64,000 bases of DNA from Prorocentrum cordatum (GCA_963575745.1 CAUYUJ010022093.1:621341-685340), one strand, 5' to 3'; shown: positions 41,028 through 52,300, counted from the stretch's first letter. Notes: a model not told the origin generated them from the sequence alone. Numbers and translations: made by a program.

Positions 41028-41450
41028 GTTTGGGAGGGGGGGTCAGTGCCGGCGCCGCGCGGGCGAGCCGAAATAAAATGGTCGTGGCGGAAGGGGCACG
41101 CCGGCTGGGGGCCAGGGGGAGCTGGGCTGGCTGGAGGGGGAGGGGAGGCGCGGTGCCGGCGTCGTGCGTGCGTGCCGAAATAAAGCGGTCGAGGCAGAGG
41201 GGGCGAGCTGGCTGGAGGGGAGAGGGGAAGCCGGCGGGCGGAAGGGGCGCGCTGGCTGGGGGGCGAGAAGGTGCGGGGCTGGCTGCTGGGGGGACTACTG
41301 GGGGGGGGGGAGGGCGCGGTGTCGATGCCGTGCGTGCGTGCCGAAAGAAGCTGGTCGAGGCGGATGAGGCGCGCTGGCTTGGGGGAAGGGGATCTGGGCT
41401 GGCTGGGAAAAAGGTTGGCGGTGCCGGTGCCGTGCGTGCTGTGCGAGAGA
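41028..41450 (+). repeat. GC-rich tandem repeat, right block
   Basis: Three to four units of about 110-140 bp. Each has CGGTGCCGNCGTCGTGCGTG-like, TGCCGAAA(T/G)AA, GGTCGNGGC and GGCTGGCTGG segments, with large internal length changes. The opening CCTGTTTGGGAGGGGGGGTC also occurs in the left block at about 37125. Confidence 0.75.
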
Positions 41451-42248
41451 ATCATCCGTGTCGGACGGCATGCTCGGGCTACGGCGCATGCTAACTGCGC
41501 CAATGCAGGCGCCGGGACGCCAGAACTCGCTCGTCCCCCGTCTCGGTGGGAGTCGACCGAGGTTTCCGCCAGCGCCCGTGCGGAGCAGAAGGAGGACGGT
41601 GCGAAGGGGAAGGCTTCTGTCTGGTAGGTCCTGGGCCATGAGGAGGAGCAGCAACGCCAATTCCAAGGCGCCACTCCCGCGAAAAAAAAGCTGCCGACAA
41701 TTGCTCAGAGGTGGTCCAAGACAGGTCAAGAGTGAGCTGCAATACTGGCGCCAAGTGCACCACAACCAAGCTGTGTCACGTGGGGCAAAACCCGGGACCA
41801 CCTTCCAACCTGGGGCTGAGTACGTCTGGCCGTAGTACCGGTGCATGCCTTACCTCGAGGTTCCACGCCGACACTCATAGCAAGGCGAGTTCAGACAACA
41901 GCAGCTCAAAACTGGTCACCTGACCCCTCCCAGGTCCAAACGCATAAGTTTTCCGGCCTGCGTCCAGCCGTGGCGACGAGGGGGCCCCCCGAAAGCCAAG
42001 TACTGCTGTCTGAACTCGCTCTCCTCTGAGACGCCAAAGTCACAAAAGTCGCGAAACAGAGCATGACCAGATCCACACACCCCGCTGTCCCTGGCACGTC
42101 CTCGAGCAAGACCGACGCGCCTGGGCCTCAGGCCCGAGTTCGGGGCGCAAGAATGCCCGCCGAGACTTGATCACCGTGCGAGAGCACAGGGACCCCCAAA
42201 GAACCCAGCGCGATCCCAATTAAGGCAAAGCCTATTGCATGGGCGCAT
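41451..42248. other. No gene recognised
   Basis: Mixed sequence. Frames on both strands show no motif. Confidence 0.45.
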
Positions 42249-42357
42249 CGCTTGGCGTTTCTTGGAGTTGCTTGGCATTGCTTGGCATTGCTTGGCATTG
42301 CTTGGCATTGCTTGGCATTGCTTGGCGTTGCTTGGCGTCGCTTGGCGTTGCTTGGCA
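42249..42357 (+). repeat. 10-bp tandem repeat GCTTGGCATT
   Basis: Eleven uninterrupted 10-bp units of (T/C)GCTTGG(C/A)(A/G)T. The centre is pure CTTGGCATTG; the flanks are CTTGGCGTTG, with the last units grading to CTTGGCGTCG. Period 10 is close to the DNA helical repeat. Confidence 0.93.
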
Positions 42358-43000
42358 ACCTGTAACCAAGTAAGAACCCCTTAGGCAAACCACACTTGGG
42401 GAAGAAAGTGAGGGCAGCTTCGTGTCGTGAGACGACTTCGACGCCGGCCTCCGACACCGCCTGGGCTCAGACCATGAGCGGTCGCAGCCTCTCGGCTAGC
42501 TCGGGCGCTGCTCCCCATGGGGGGGGGGGGGGGGAAGAAACGAGGGGGGGGGAAGACAGGCGCACCGCTCGCGCACCCTAACTTAGCTCCTTGAAGGTCC
42601 TTTCCCTGCAGCCCCCGCTCGCCCCTCTCCAGTGTCCCCCACACACACAACACATAAACGCCCCAGCAGCGCGGCCGATTCTGGGCAAGATCAGCCAGCA
42701 CCGATTCGGAACATCGAATCAGATCGGCATATGCATCGGATCGGGCTGCATCGGAGCGGAACCGGAATCGAATCGATCCAGCCGCAACCGCAACAGCGCC
42801 ATGCAGGCATCGGGCCGCATCTGACCGTCGGAATATCGGAATCGGGTCGCATCGGGCCAGCCGACACCGACATCGCATCGGATCGCTCGGTTCGATACGG
42901 ATCCTGCCTGTGGGCCACTGGCGGCGTAAACCCTATGCGCCACTGGCGGCGTTCAATCGCTGGAGTCGTCTCAGCAGGCGGCGCCGTCGTCGTTGTAATG
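42358..43000. other. No gene; degenerate GCATCGGATCGG repeats
   Basis: A G run lies at 42521-42534. From about 42670 to 42900, ATCGGA, GCATCGG and GAATCGGA phrases are densely repeated. GTAAACCCTATGCGCCACTGGCGGCGT and GGGCCACTGGCGGCGTAAACC overlap as a short duplication near 42910-42950. Confidence 0.55.
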
Positions 43001-43165
43001 GTCGTCGTCGTCGTCGTCGTCGCCATCGTCGTCGGCGTCGTCGCCGCCCGCCTCCTCAGCGGTTGCAGTGGCCGCGTCCCCGGGGTCTGCCCCGCCGCTG
43101 GCGCACTTCAGGCCCTCCAGCGCGTGGAGCTCCTGGCCACTGGGACGACGGCGGCCACGACCACG

Positions 43166-43202
<37 letters not shown>

Positions 43203-43300
43203 CGACGGCGGCGGCGGCGACGACCACGACGACGACGACGACGACGACGACGGCGGCGAAGAAGACGACGGCGGCGACAACGACGACCCTCCGGCGCGGG
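43001..43300 (+). repeat. GTC and GAC trinucleotide arrays
   Basis: (GTC)n at about 43000-43035 and (GAC/GGC)n at about 43150-43290, so the two arrays are inverted relative to each other. Thr- or Asp-rich frames over them are artefacts. Confidence 0.9.
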
Positions 43301-43409
43301 ACCCTCCAGCATTTCAGGCCCTCTGGCGCCAGGGGGGGGGGCGTCGAGAGAAGGGGTCGGGCAGCGAGGAGCGCTCTGTGGCCCTCCCCCCTCCTCTTCT
43401 ACTGAGGCG

Positions 43410-43540
43410 TCGCGCCGCATCGCCGATGCATCGGCGATGCGGCTCGATGTGGGTCCCGACTTTATCCACGCCGACGTCGCCGATGCATCGCAAACGTCGC
43501 CGATGTATCGAAGATGCATCGGCGATGCTGCGCCATCCTC
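43410..43540. repeat. Palindromic GCATCGGCGATG cluster
   Basis: GCATCGCCGATG followed by CATCGGCGATGC makes a perfect 24-bp palindrome at 43417-43440. Related CGCCGATGCATCG and GATGCATCGGCGATGC units follow to 43530. The same phrase occurs at about 59533-59560 (GCCGATGCATCGACGTTGC). Confidence 0.75.
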
Positions 43541-44234
43541 CAACCCCGTCTGCTCGAAATTCATCATGGAGGTCTGGATCTTCCTCCTTTCCGTGCGTCC
43601 AGTGTTCGCAATCTCTCCTCAAGACTCGGCTGCACGCAAGAGTGGCCCTTAGCAAGAGTGACGTTCGGTGCGCAGCTTTGGCCGGGTGCGAGGGATGGGC
43701 AAGTAAAGCCCCAAGCGCGCAAGTCGCTGCTACATCGGATGGTATTCGGCGATCGGGGGAACGGACTGTTGGGCTGGCCCGAAGGTCACTCTGGCGAAGG
43801 GTCACCCTCGCGCGCAGCCGAAAGACGCGGTTTATGGAGCTCTCGCCACCTTCCCAGGACCAGCATCCCATAGACTCGATGTCGAAACAGGCCTACGTAC
43901 ATTCATTTAAATACAAAAGGTCCCAAGGGCCAGCTTCCCTGTCTCAAGAGAACCCCAGACGAAGATGTCTTGATCTGGAGGCCCCGACCCTTGTTGGCTC
44001 CCAAGGGCCGCTCACTCTGAACCGATTCTTGACGGCCCGAAGGAGCTCGAAGGGGCTCGAAGGGGGCCGAGAACTGACAAAAAGAGTTCCATCGCGAGGT
44101 CTGCCCATGCAAAAACAGGGCACAGGGCTGCCCACCTTGAGGTTTGCCGATCCGGAGGTCTGCCCAGCTTTCGGAGGCCCGCGCGGATTCCCCAAGCCAG
44201 CACTGTGCCCCCCTCCCTGGCGCGCGGAGCCCTC
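43541..44234. other. No gene recognised
   Basis: GGAGGTCTGCCCAGC(T/G)TTCGGAGG-type phrases recur at about 44150 and 44343 (offset about 190 bp), each followed by CGCGGATTCCCC and TGCCCCCCTC, so 44140-44420 contains a diverged duplication that includes a TCC patch. No gene. Confidence 0.5.
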
Positions 44235-44290
44235 CTCCTCCTCCTCCTCCTCCTTCTCCTCCAACTCCTCCTCCTCCTCCCCCTCCGAGC
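44235..44290 (+). repeat. (TCC)n patch
   Basis: CTCCTCC and CTTCTCC units inside the diverged duplication noted for 44140-44420. Confidence 0.88.
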
Positions 44291-44509
44291 GCCGCGAGCT
44301 CGCGCCCGAGGGCTGCTGCTGGCGCGAGGAGCGCCGATCCTGAGGTCTGCCCAGCGTTCGGAGGTCCGCGCGGATTCCCCCGAGTCAGCACCGTGCCCCC
44401 CTCTCCCCGGCGCGCGGAGCGCGCCGGGGGGCCGCGCTGGAGTCGCCGCCGGGGGGGGGGCGACCGCCGACAAGAAGAGCTTCGAGCGGACATGCCATAC
44501 GTCGGCGGT

Positions 44510-44662
44510 GCCTCCTCCTCCGCCTCCTCCTCCTCCTCCTCCTCCTCCTCGTCCTCCTCCTCGTCCTCCTCCTCCTCCCCTCCTCCTCCTCCTCCCCCTC
44601 CTCCTCCTCCTCCTCTTCCTCCTCCTCCTCCTCCTCCTCCTTTCCTTCGACGTTCGTTGTCG

Positions 44663-44699
<37 letters not shown>

Positions 44700-44740
44700 A
44701 CTCCTTTCACACACGCACACACACACACACGCGCGCACCC
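44510..44740 (+). repeat. (TCC)n, (CTG)n and (AC)n runs
   Basis: A TCC array (44510-44645), a pure CTG run of about 30 bp (44668-44699), then ACACAC/GCGC (44707-44736) and a T8 run. Three different simple repeats occur within 230 bp. Confidence 0.92.
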
Positions 44741-44794
44741 CGAAGGTTTTTTTTGTCCCCAGTGAGCTCAACCTGTGACCGAGTGGGGGAGCTG

Positions 44795-45150
44795 GCATGG
44801 CGTCCCCGTGCGCATTTCAGAACACCCCTCACACGTTTCGTGTTCCCACATGGAGCGTCACCTATGGCCCCAATGGGTGTGCTCGCCCGGCCATGTCGGC
44901 AAATCCTCCTCACATGTTTCGTGCCCCGCGGGGAACTGGACCTACGGCCCCAATCGGAGTGCTCGCATGGCGTCCCCTTCCGCTTCGGACCACTCCCACG
45001 TTTCGTGCCCCCTAGGAAGCTCCACCTATAGCCCCAGCGGGCGTGCTCGAACGGCGTCCCCCCGCCCACTTCGGCAAACACCTCGCACGCTTCGTGCCGA
45101 GCTGCACCTATGACCCGAGCGGGCGTGCTCGCATGGCGTCCCTATCGCCT
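44795..45150 (+). repeat. About 90-bp tandem repeat, four units
   Basis: Each unit carries GCTCGCATGGCGTCCCC, TTCGG(C/A)(A/C), CACGTTTCGTGCCCC, a short variable part, and CACCTATGGCCCCAGCGGG. Units differ at 10-20 sites. The conserved CACGTTTCGTGC is a near-palindrome. Confidence 0.78.
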
Positions 45151-45484
45151 GGCGTCCAGCATGGGCCCTGCGAACTGAATATTCTCGTCTCCCTGGCCCT
45201 GTCAGGCTCCGCATCGCGTTCATCGTCGCCTTTCTCCTTGCACTTCGACATTTGAGATTGCATCTGTGACTGGGGGACTTTGTGTGCGGTCTGGCTGCAT
45301 GTAGCGAAACTGCCAGGGATATTGCAAAGGCTTCACCGTGTTCTTGTCGATGGAACGGTCCCGTTTATGGCCGCCTTTTTAACGAAAAGGGAGAAAAGGT
45401 TGAGTTCTCCATCAATCAGTTGTTGTTCACGGTCCGGGGGCCCGGCGAGAACCTCCCGAGGCCGAACATTGACACAAAGCTCTT
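45151..45484. other. No gene recognised
   Basis: Spacer between the 90-bp repeat and the TCC array; no motif. Confidence 0.45.
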
Positions 45485-45556
45485 CTCCTCTCCTCCTCCT
45501 CCTCCTTCTCCTCCTCCTCCTCCTCCTCCTCCTCCTCCTCCTCCCTGTCCTCCTCA
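45485..45556 (+). repeat. (TCC)n array abutting the spliced-leader relic
   Basis: The array ends CCTGTCCTCCTCA, one or two bases before the DinoSL sequence starts. The abutment marks the 5' junction of the inserted cDNA. Confidence 0.93.
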
Positions 45557-45557
45557 T

Positions 45558-45579
45558 TCCGTAGCCAGTTTGGCTCAAG
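45558..45579 (+). other. Genomic relic of the dinoflagellate spliced leader (DinoSL)
   Basis: Known DinoSL is 22 nt: D, then CCGTAGCCATTTTGGCTCAAG on the RNA. Here all positions agree except one (the second base after AGCC is G, giving CCAG, not CCAT). The start base T fits D. The leader is normally added to mRNA 5' ends by trans-splicing, so a genomic copy 100 bp before an ORF indicates that a mature trans-spliced mRNA was reverse transcribed and inserted. It is not an SL RNA gene: no GT splice donor follows (the next bases are GGGGCC). Confidence 0.92.
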
Positions 45580-45679
45580 GGGCCTGCTCCTGAACTTCCA
45601 ACCTCGCTCGAGAGATTGTGGCGTGTGTTATTGTTCGGTTTGCTCGCTCCCAGAGTAGTGGCCAGGGGTTCGTGACCCC

Positions 45680-46874
45680 ATGACTAAAACCCAGTATGTG
45701 CCATGTCGGCAATGCGGATACCAGTGGAACTGGCGATCGAAGCAGTCGTGTTTCCAGTGCGGGGGCGGACTCCAACCCAGCCCCAAGGCGTCGCAACCAC
45801 CGAAGGGGCAATGGGCCTCACCGCCCTCTGCACCTCCTGCCCCGCTTCCGCCGCAGCCAGTTTGGCCTATGCTTCCGCAGCCCGACATGTTCGGCAACCA
45901 TGTGACGTCCCCCTTCGCCATGGCGCCGCCCAGGCCGCCGATGCCGCCGCCCCCGCTACCTGCAGATGCGATGGGCTACGACCAGTGGGGCAAGTTCGGC
46001 CAAGGCGGGGGGATGATGAAGAAGAATAATCGCAAAAAGGTGAAGAAGAACAGAGATCTGGATCCTGATGGCGTGGTCATGGAGGACGCGCTCGCCATGA
46101 TCGCACGCCGCCTCGACCCACACCTTCTGAAGGAGCTCAAGAGTAAAGTTGCGCCATCGCCCAAGCCTGCTCCCGTCCTGCCAGAGACGCGTCTCAAGCA
46201 AGCAGCTGAAGCAGCACGGGCAGCCAACAAGAAGTATCAAGAAGCACTGCAGTGGGTCGAGAAGGCCAAGCGGCAGGGAACCGAGGCGGAGCACTACCTG
46301 GCGGACCAGGCAGCCAAGCTCGCGGAGGCCGAGGCGGAGGAGGAGCGTGTGCGCGCCAGCTTGGCACCAGCGCTCAAGGCCCCGCCGCCCGCCACGACGG
46401 GCATCGACCTCCAGGCGCTGCTGAAAGGTGAGGGCATTTCCATCAGCGAAGGTGACCTGCTCGACTTGGAAGGCCAATAAGATGACTACGAAGGCGCTGG
46501 CGAGCTTCTCGAACAATGGCGTGAGAGGAAGACCCAGCTGGGCGCCTTCATCAAGCAGCTCGTGACAGAGCATTTCAAGCCCATGGCCCAGCAGGTGCAG
46601 AAGGAAATCGAGACTATCAAGGAGCAGCGCCAGCGCGTGCTCTCCCACAAGCGCAAGAAGTGCAACGACGGAGCCCCCCGCGGCGGGCGCCCCCGCTGAG
46701 GAGCCCGAGGTAGCAGCTACTGGCAGCGCGTCGGCGGCTTCGAGTACCCAGCTGGGGCCGTCCCAGGAGAAGCTGGACAAGGTCAGTGCGCGCAAGGCGG
46801 AGCTGATCGCTGCTGGCAAGGGCATGAGCAAGGGCGACGCTGCTGGGAACAGCGGCGGCACCGCCTCCGCTTGA
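45680..46874 (+). pseudogene. Retroelement ORF1: zinc-finger, coiled-coil nucleic-acid-binding protein
   Basis: The first ATG after the DinoSL relic. Residues 9-27 hold C-x2-C-x11-C-x2-C (CRQCGYQWNWRSKQSCFQCG), a zinc finger like the RanBP2 type. A Pro-rich linker follows, then a basic stretch (KKNNRKKVKKN, about residue 114) and a long Ala/Glu/Lys-rich helix likely to form a coiled coil (about residues 170-230). TAA at 46478-46480 interrupts, but the same frame goes on DDYEGAGELLEQWRERKTQL through a charged helix to 46699. A +1 shift near 46680 (C run) leads to EEPEVAATGSASAASSTQLG and a stop at 46872-46874. By analogy with LINE ORF1 proteins it would package element RNA; that is inference. 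Confidence 0.75.
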
Positions 46875-46931
46875 CAAGCAACAGCCCACCCCCCTGGGCG
46901 ACATCGCGAGGGGGGCGCAGGAGCTCGCTGC

Positions 46932-49900
46932 GTGAACACCGAGCCTGTGGGCATGGCCGAGCCCACTCCTACCTCTACGAGTACGGCCACACGCGCGACT
47001 TCCTTGTCGTCTCCGAGGCCGCAGGCGTCTGCGAAGGTTGAGACCCCTGTCCCAACGACCCTTGGCTACGCTCACGTTAGAGGGGTTTCCCCGACGACGG
47101 CGCAGAGCGGGCCAAGGAGCTCTGGGGCAGGGGAATCGGCTGGAGACCCGCGGCCGCTAGTTCCTTGCCCTGAAGTGCTTCCTGGTTCTCCAGAGTACAA
47201 GGCAGGCGCGGAGAAGACGCTGAAGATCTACATGCGCAACATCACCAAGTGGGGCCCCAAGGTCGTGGACCACCTCAAGAAGGACTGGCAGTGCTACGAC
47301 GCCGTGGGGCTCTGCGAACATCATCGAGGACCTGAAGATATGGACGACCTGGGCAATGACATTACGAAAGCTGGTTGGAGGCCAGTGTTGTCTCCAACAA
47401 TGCCCAGGGATAACATCAAGAAAGCTGGTGGAACGTTGTTGGCCGTCAAACGGGGTCTGTATGCCAGTTCTTTCGCTCATCTTGCCGCGCATGTCTCCCA
47501 GTGCTACGGCACCAACGATGGCGGCAAGAAAGAGCTCGGACGCGGCCCAGTCGACTTCCACGGCTTCTCTGCTATGAGTACCAGAACGTCCTGGCAACAT
47601 ATTGTGGTGGTGCAAATCTACCTTGATCATGGAGTCCGAGGCAGAAACTTGAGAAAGTTGCGAACACTATGAGGATTTCTATCTACACAGGCTGCCCCGT
47701 GGATTGCATTTGGAGATTGGAACGTGGAGCCTGCCGACCTCGACACTTGGATGGAGAGGCTGGTCGCAGTGCAAGTCCTCCCTGCTAATGTGGCTACCGC
47801 GAGCTTTGCTGGAGAGGGAAGACTCTTCGATTTCGCCGTCTGCGCCAAGGACCTCGCCCCATTTGTGAGGAGCACGAAGTCAGTCATGGATGGCGAGTGG
47901 AGGGCGCATGCAGATCACGCTGGGCCTGAACCCGTCCGACGCTGAGCACCGCACTTGTGCGGTGCCTAGGCCTTTCCCTCATCCCCCCCTGCCCAAGCGC
48001 GCGCCCGACCCATCCAGCAAATCGAGTTTAAAGAAGAGTAGATCTAAACCCGAGCCTGTGCCCGAGAAAGCTTGCGCATTTAAGCCTCGGCGGGGCGCCG
48101 AAGGAGCCCCAGGGTTCGGAGATTCTGAGGCCCCCTTCGACCCTTTGCCAGCGGTGGGCGAAGCTCCCGGGGAGGAATGTGATTGCGGTTTTCCTGAGGC
48201 CGGCCAGGCCCCTGGAGACCCCGAACCTGAACCCCAGGAGCAGCCTCCGCTAGAAGAAGATCCCGCTCCGTCCTCCGAGCCTCTTCCTCCTCCTCCTGAC
48301 ACCCGTTTACTTGGAGATGTTTGGGCACAGACCCATCCCGATAAGCGCGTGCTGAGAGAGATCGAGCGAGGAGCCCCTTCGGATACCCGTGGCTGTTTAG
48401 GGTATCTTGCCGGTCCTGTGGCGTCTGGACAGCTTGCTGTGAAGTTCGGTATCTGGGCTTCTCGCATGGAAAATTTTAATTGTGAAGCTTACGCTATCCC
48501 GCCAGAGGCCCAGCCTGCGTTTAAGGGGCGCGGCGTTGTGCAACCTATTCAGGTCAAGACTATAAGCAGGAAGTCCGCCCCGCTGCAGTCCGTGCATAAC
48601 GATTGTAACTGGTGGGCTGTTTTAAGCTCTCATTTATCCTCACTAGGCAGAGTCTCGAGGAAATCAGGATCTGGTAAGACTGTTGACCAGCTGCGCGCTA
48701 AGATTTTATCCCTGGCCCCGCGCATTCCTGAATTAAAGCTGCCCTCCCTCGACAAGGACGCCGCCACCTCTTGGAGGCTCGCCTTGGAGGAGATCCCACA
48801 CTTGTCAGCCATGCAGATTCTCCCCTTGGCCGAGGCAGCTGGCAGGAACTTTAATCGTGCATCCAGAATTGTACCTGACCGTGCGTTAAACAGGTTTCTC
48901 AGATTGGACAGAAAGCCCTGGAAGTTTAGGAGGCCTCCACAAGTTAACCAAGCCCAAGCCCCGCCAAACGAGCGAGGCCCTGGGCGAAGGAGGTTTGCCC
49001 ACCTACACCCCTTTGGAATTGATGAACGCACGTGCCCAGCCCTGGATTAAAAAGTGGACCAGGCAAGACAGTCGTGACCAACTGGAACAGACCTTTCGAG
49101 AGGTGCGCGAGAGTGCTCTGGAGGCCCCTCCTCTTCCTCCGTTGGACCCCTCCCGTTTGGATCGTATCCTCCAGAACACTCCTGAGCGCAAGTCACGTGG
49201 CTGTATCAACATGAGTGCTCGCGATATTCCAAGGCCGCCGCCTTCCGCTCGGTCGGAGCTCTTGGATATTTTCACAGGATGGAAGCTTCCATCGCGTGGC
49301 CGTGGCAAATGCTGCAGGCTTGGGTTGCCCTCCTGCCTAAGGATTCTGGAGCCGACCGTAGCATAGCCAACTTCGCATATGTGGCACGGCTGCGGGGGCA
49401 GATGCGTGGTGAATGCACTGACCAGTGGGCCCTTGACAGGCAGCGCAAAGCCAGGTTTGATGACGCTGTCAGGGGTAGCTCTGCCGCCCAAGCTGCCCTG
49501 CGCAGGCTTGTGCTGGGCGAACGCGCATACGAATTTCAAGTAACCACCGCATCTGCCCTTTTAGACGTTGATAGTTTTTATGACAGCTTAGACCCCCTTT
49601 TGGTACTACAACTCGGTACAAAGCACAATTACCCTTGCGTCGTGCTCGCCCTTAGTATCCAGTTGCACCTCGCCCCCAGATTTCTGCGGAGTTTGCGTTC
49701 TTTCTCGGATGCCATCCTCCCATGGTGGGCGTTGCTCGCTGGATGCAGGTCGGCCCAGCATTTGGCGGCTTGTGTGCTGATGGACCTCATGTTTGAGGTT
49801 AACTCTCGGTTTCAACCAGGGCTCGAGGCACGCACGTGGGTGGATGACGCGAATAGCAGGGCTGAAGGCACAGCCCAGCAGGTCACATCCAGCACAGTCG

Positions 49901-52300
49901 AGTTTGTGCGTGAATTCAAAGTCGGTCTAGATAATTTACGTTTGTCTCTTTCCAGCAAGTCTTGCATCATTGCCTCATCCCCGCTCATCGCCAAAGAAGT
50001 GGGAGCTGAGCTCGCTAAGACAGGCATCACTGTGCAGGTTTCAGGTAGCGCCCCCGGCCTCGGCATCGACAGAGGCCACAATGTTAACCGTCGCCGCACC
50101 CGTGGTCTCCAAAGGTGGCGCAAAGGAGTTCGGAGAGGCAACCGCATAGCCAGCTTGCGTTCTCTCAAGCAACGTATTCGCCGCAAGCTTTTTAAAACAG
50201 GTGCTGTCCCGCAGGCCATGTACGAATCCAAACTTTTTGGGGTGGCCCCAGGTCGGCTGCAAAAGCTGCGGCAGTCCGCCGCCCGTACCGTCTGGGAGCA
50301 AAAGCAAGGCAGGTGTCTCACGACTGTTTTAGCCCTCAGGTTCGGATCCAGGGACCCTGCGGTTGTCGCTGTTATAGATATGTTGGTGGAGTGGTTCCGT
50401 TATTTGAGAATGGACGGTACCCCGATCGGCCGCCTCCAAGACGCTTGGAGGAAGATTTATAGCCGTGTCGCCACCATCCCAGCCAATCGCAGGTGGTTCA
50501 GAATCCGAGGCCCCATGTCTGCTATCATCACCTCCCTCCTTGCGCTTGGATGGGACACTCCTGGGCCCTTCGAGTGGCGCGACCCATTTGACGAGCTTTG
50601 GGAGGCCCCCGTCCAAGACCTCTCCTCTCTCCGCACGTCTCTCTCTTCGTACGACCCCTCCGACCTGCTGGCCGCCGTCAACAAGACTGTGGAGGTCAAG
50701 CTGTGGGCAGGCGCGTCCACCCAGCACTTGGGAGGCGGGATGGAGGAGGGTGTCGATTTGTTCAGCTTAAGGCAGCAGCCCGCCAGGCTCGATAAAGCCC
50801 AAGAGTTCCAGACCAGAGCTGCAGTTGAATGTGCCGCAGCGGCAGGTATGTGGCCCAGGCAGCGCATTGCAGAGTGTTGTGTTGTGCAGGATTTCCACCC
50901 CACTTGCCCCAGATGTGGAGAGGCACCCGAAAGCCTCCGCCATCGAGTTTGGCAATGCCCGTGCAACGCTGACCTTCCAGAGTGTCAAGGTATGCAAGAC
51001 GTGGCTGAGGCTGCCGAAACTGCCCTCGATCAGAATTCAAATGTTTGTTTTTGGCTCCGAGGCATGATCCCTTCCAACCTCGTGTCCATCCCCGACCCCC
51101 CCGACGCAGTTGAGCTGCGCGGCGTGACCTACCCACCCGTTGAAGCTAGCGGTGTTGCGACCCACGGAGGTAGCGAGCCCCCAGCTGAAGTGGTGGGACG
51201 TCTGTTCGCGGGCGACGGGTCTGGGGGTGCGAATGCTAAGGACCCACGGCTTCGGAGATGTGCCTGGGCGTGGGTCGAGCTCAACCCGAGGTCTCTGGAA
51301 GCGGAGGCCGTGCGTCGTAGGAGCGCCCCCCCTGGCTGGTCGTAGGCAGACTTCCAACAGAGCTGAGCTTTGGGCTCTCCTCGATTGCGTGCAGCAGGTT
51401 TCGGACGATTTGACATTTTTGTGTGACTCGGCCTACGTTGTCCGAGGCTGGTTCAAACTTCTGGCGGGCGGCATGCCCAAGTCTAACCTCGATTTGTGGT
51501 TTTCCCAGCCCAGGTCGCCGAAACCAGGGCCCGTGGGATCACTTTAAGTAAGGTTGAGAGCCATGTGAGCGAGGACCGATACCGCGCACTTGGTCGCCCT
51601 GAACTGTTTCGCCTTGCGAATATCGAGGCCGATCGGACCGCCGAGTGGGAAGCTAGGATGTGCCAGATTGACCCTGACACAGCCCAGGGCGGTATCGCTC
51701 TCGACGCTCTCGCCGAGCAGGTCCGTCTCCGTCTTGCTGCAACTCTCATTGCTTCTGCCCCTCATGGCAGTCGCAGTCAAAGAGAGAGGGCTAAGATCCT
51801 CAACGGAGTTCGGAAAGCTGGCCTGAGTAAGTTAGAGAAAGCGGTCCAGAGTTCCCCGCATAAGAACGGCCTTCAGTTTTTGGAATCACGGTTTAGTTGC
51901 AGGTTGTGTCACCAGAAGCCCTCCAAGGAGGGGGTTGTGGATTGGCTCTCGACCCCGTGCAACCCCATGGATTCTGGTGCTGCCCCTTCCTCCTCCAGGC
52001 CCGCCCCGCCCCAGATCGGGAATCAGATTGTCCACCCGACCCACGCCGCCCGTTTTTTTGAGCACGCCGGCTGCTTGCTGGGCGTGCACTACATGCGGGG
52101 GCCTCGGTATGGACCGATCGATCCTGCTGTTGGCCCAGCCTTGTGGCCCCCTCTCTAAGAAGGGGGCCGAGAATCCCAGCAAGCTGGAGAGGCGCCTCAT
52201 GCCAGGCGCGAGCGCGCGGGCCAAGGCTTTCAACAAGGCCAAGGCCCGCCCCGCCTGCAGCGGAGGAGTCCCTCCCCCCCCTCCTCCCCCTCCCCTTTGA
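46932..52300 (+). pseudogene. Retroelement ORF2: endonuclease, RT, RNase H polyprotein, disrupted
   Basis: Domain order over shifting frames. Endonuclease (46932-47945): LKIYMRNITKWGPKVVDHLK, DAVGLCEHHRG (Glu), TGA at 47670-47672, WIAFGDWNVEPADL, AHADHAG. Linker and pre-RT (47890-49050): GDVWAQTHPDKRVLREIERG, with NCDWW-like HNDCNWWAVL. RT (49279-51345): LLPKDSGADRSIANFAYVAR, LLDVDSFYDSL (motif A), LAGCRSAQHLAACVL (motif B), RTWVDDANSR (motif C, VDD at 49840-49848; Trp replaces the usual Tyr/Val position). Knuckle: CPRCGEAPESLRHRVWQCPC (about 50909-50970). RNase H: FAGDGSG, then after a frameshift NRAELWALLDC and FLCDSAYVVRGW, then after another KVESHV and ANIEADRTAEW. Tail: CRLCHQKPSKEGVVDWLSTPC, then KLERRLMPGASARAKAF. 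No single frame spans it. Confidence 0.85.

Larger units (their letters stand above)
45558..52300 (+). mobile_element. DinoSL-headed, near full-length retroelement (decayed)
   Basis: About 6.7 kb: spliced-leader relic, about 100-bp leader, ORF1 with zinc finger, ORF2 with endonuclease, RT, Cys/His knuckle, RNase H and Cys-rich tail, ending in Pro codons that merge with a (TCC)n array. A TCC array also abuts the 5' end. Because the leader is retained, this copy is probably complete at the 5' end, unlike its relatives at 10.0-11.3 and 19.1-22.1 kb. At least nine stops or frameshifts make it inactive. Confidence 0.85.

Noticed and set aside
45558-45600. SL RNA gene
   Set aside because: A leader gene needs a splice donor (GT) right after the 22 nt and downstream structure; here GGGGCC follows and a retroelement ORF lies downstream.
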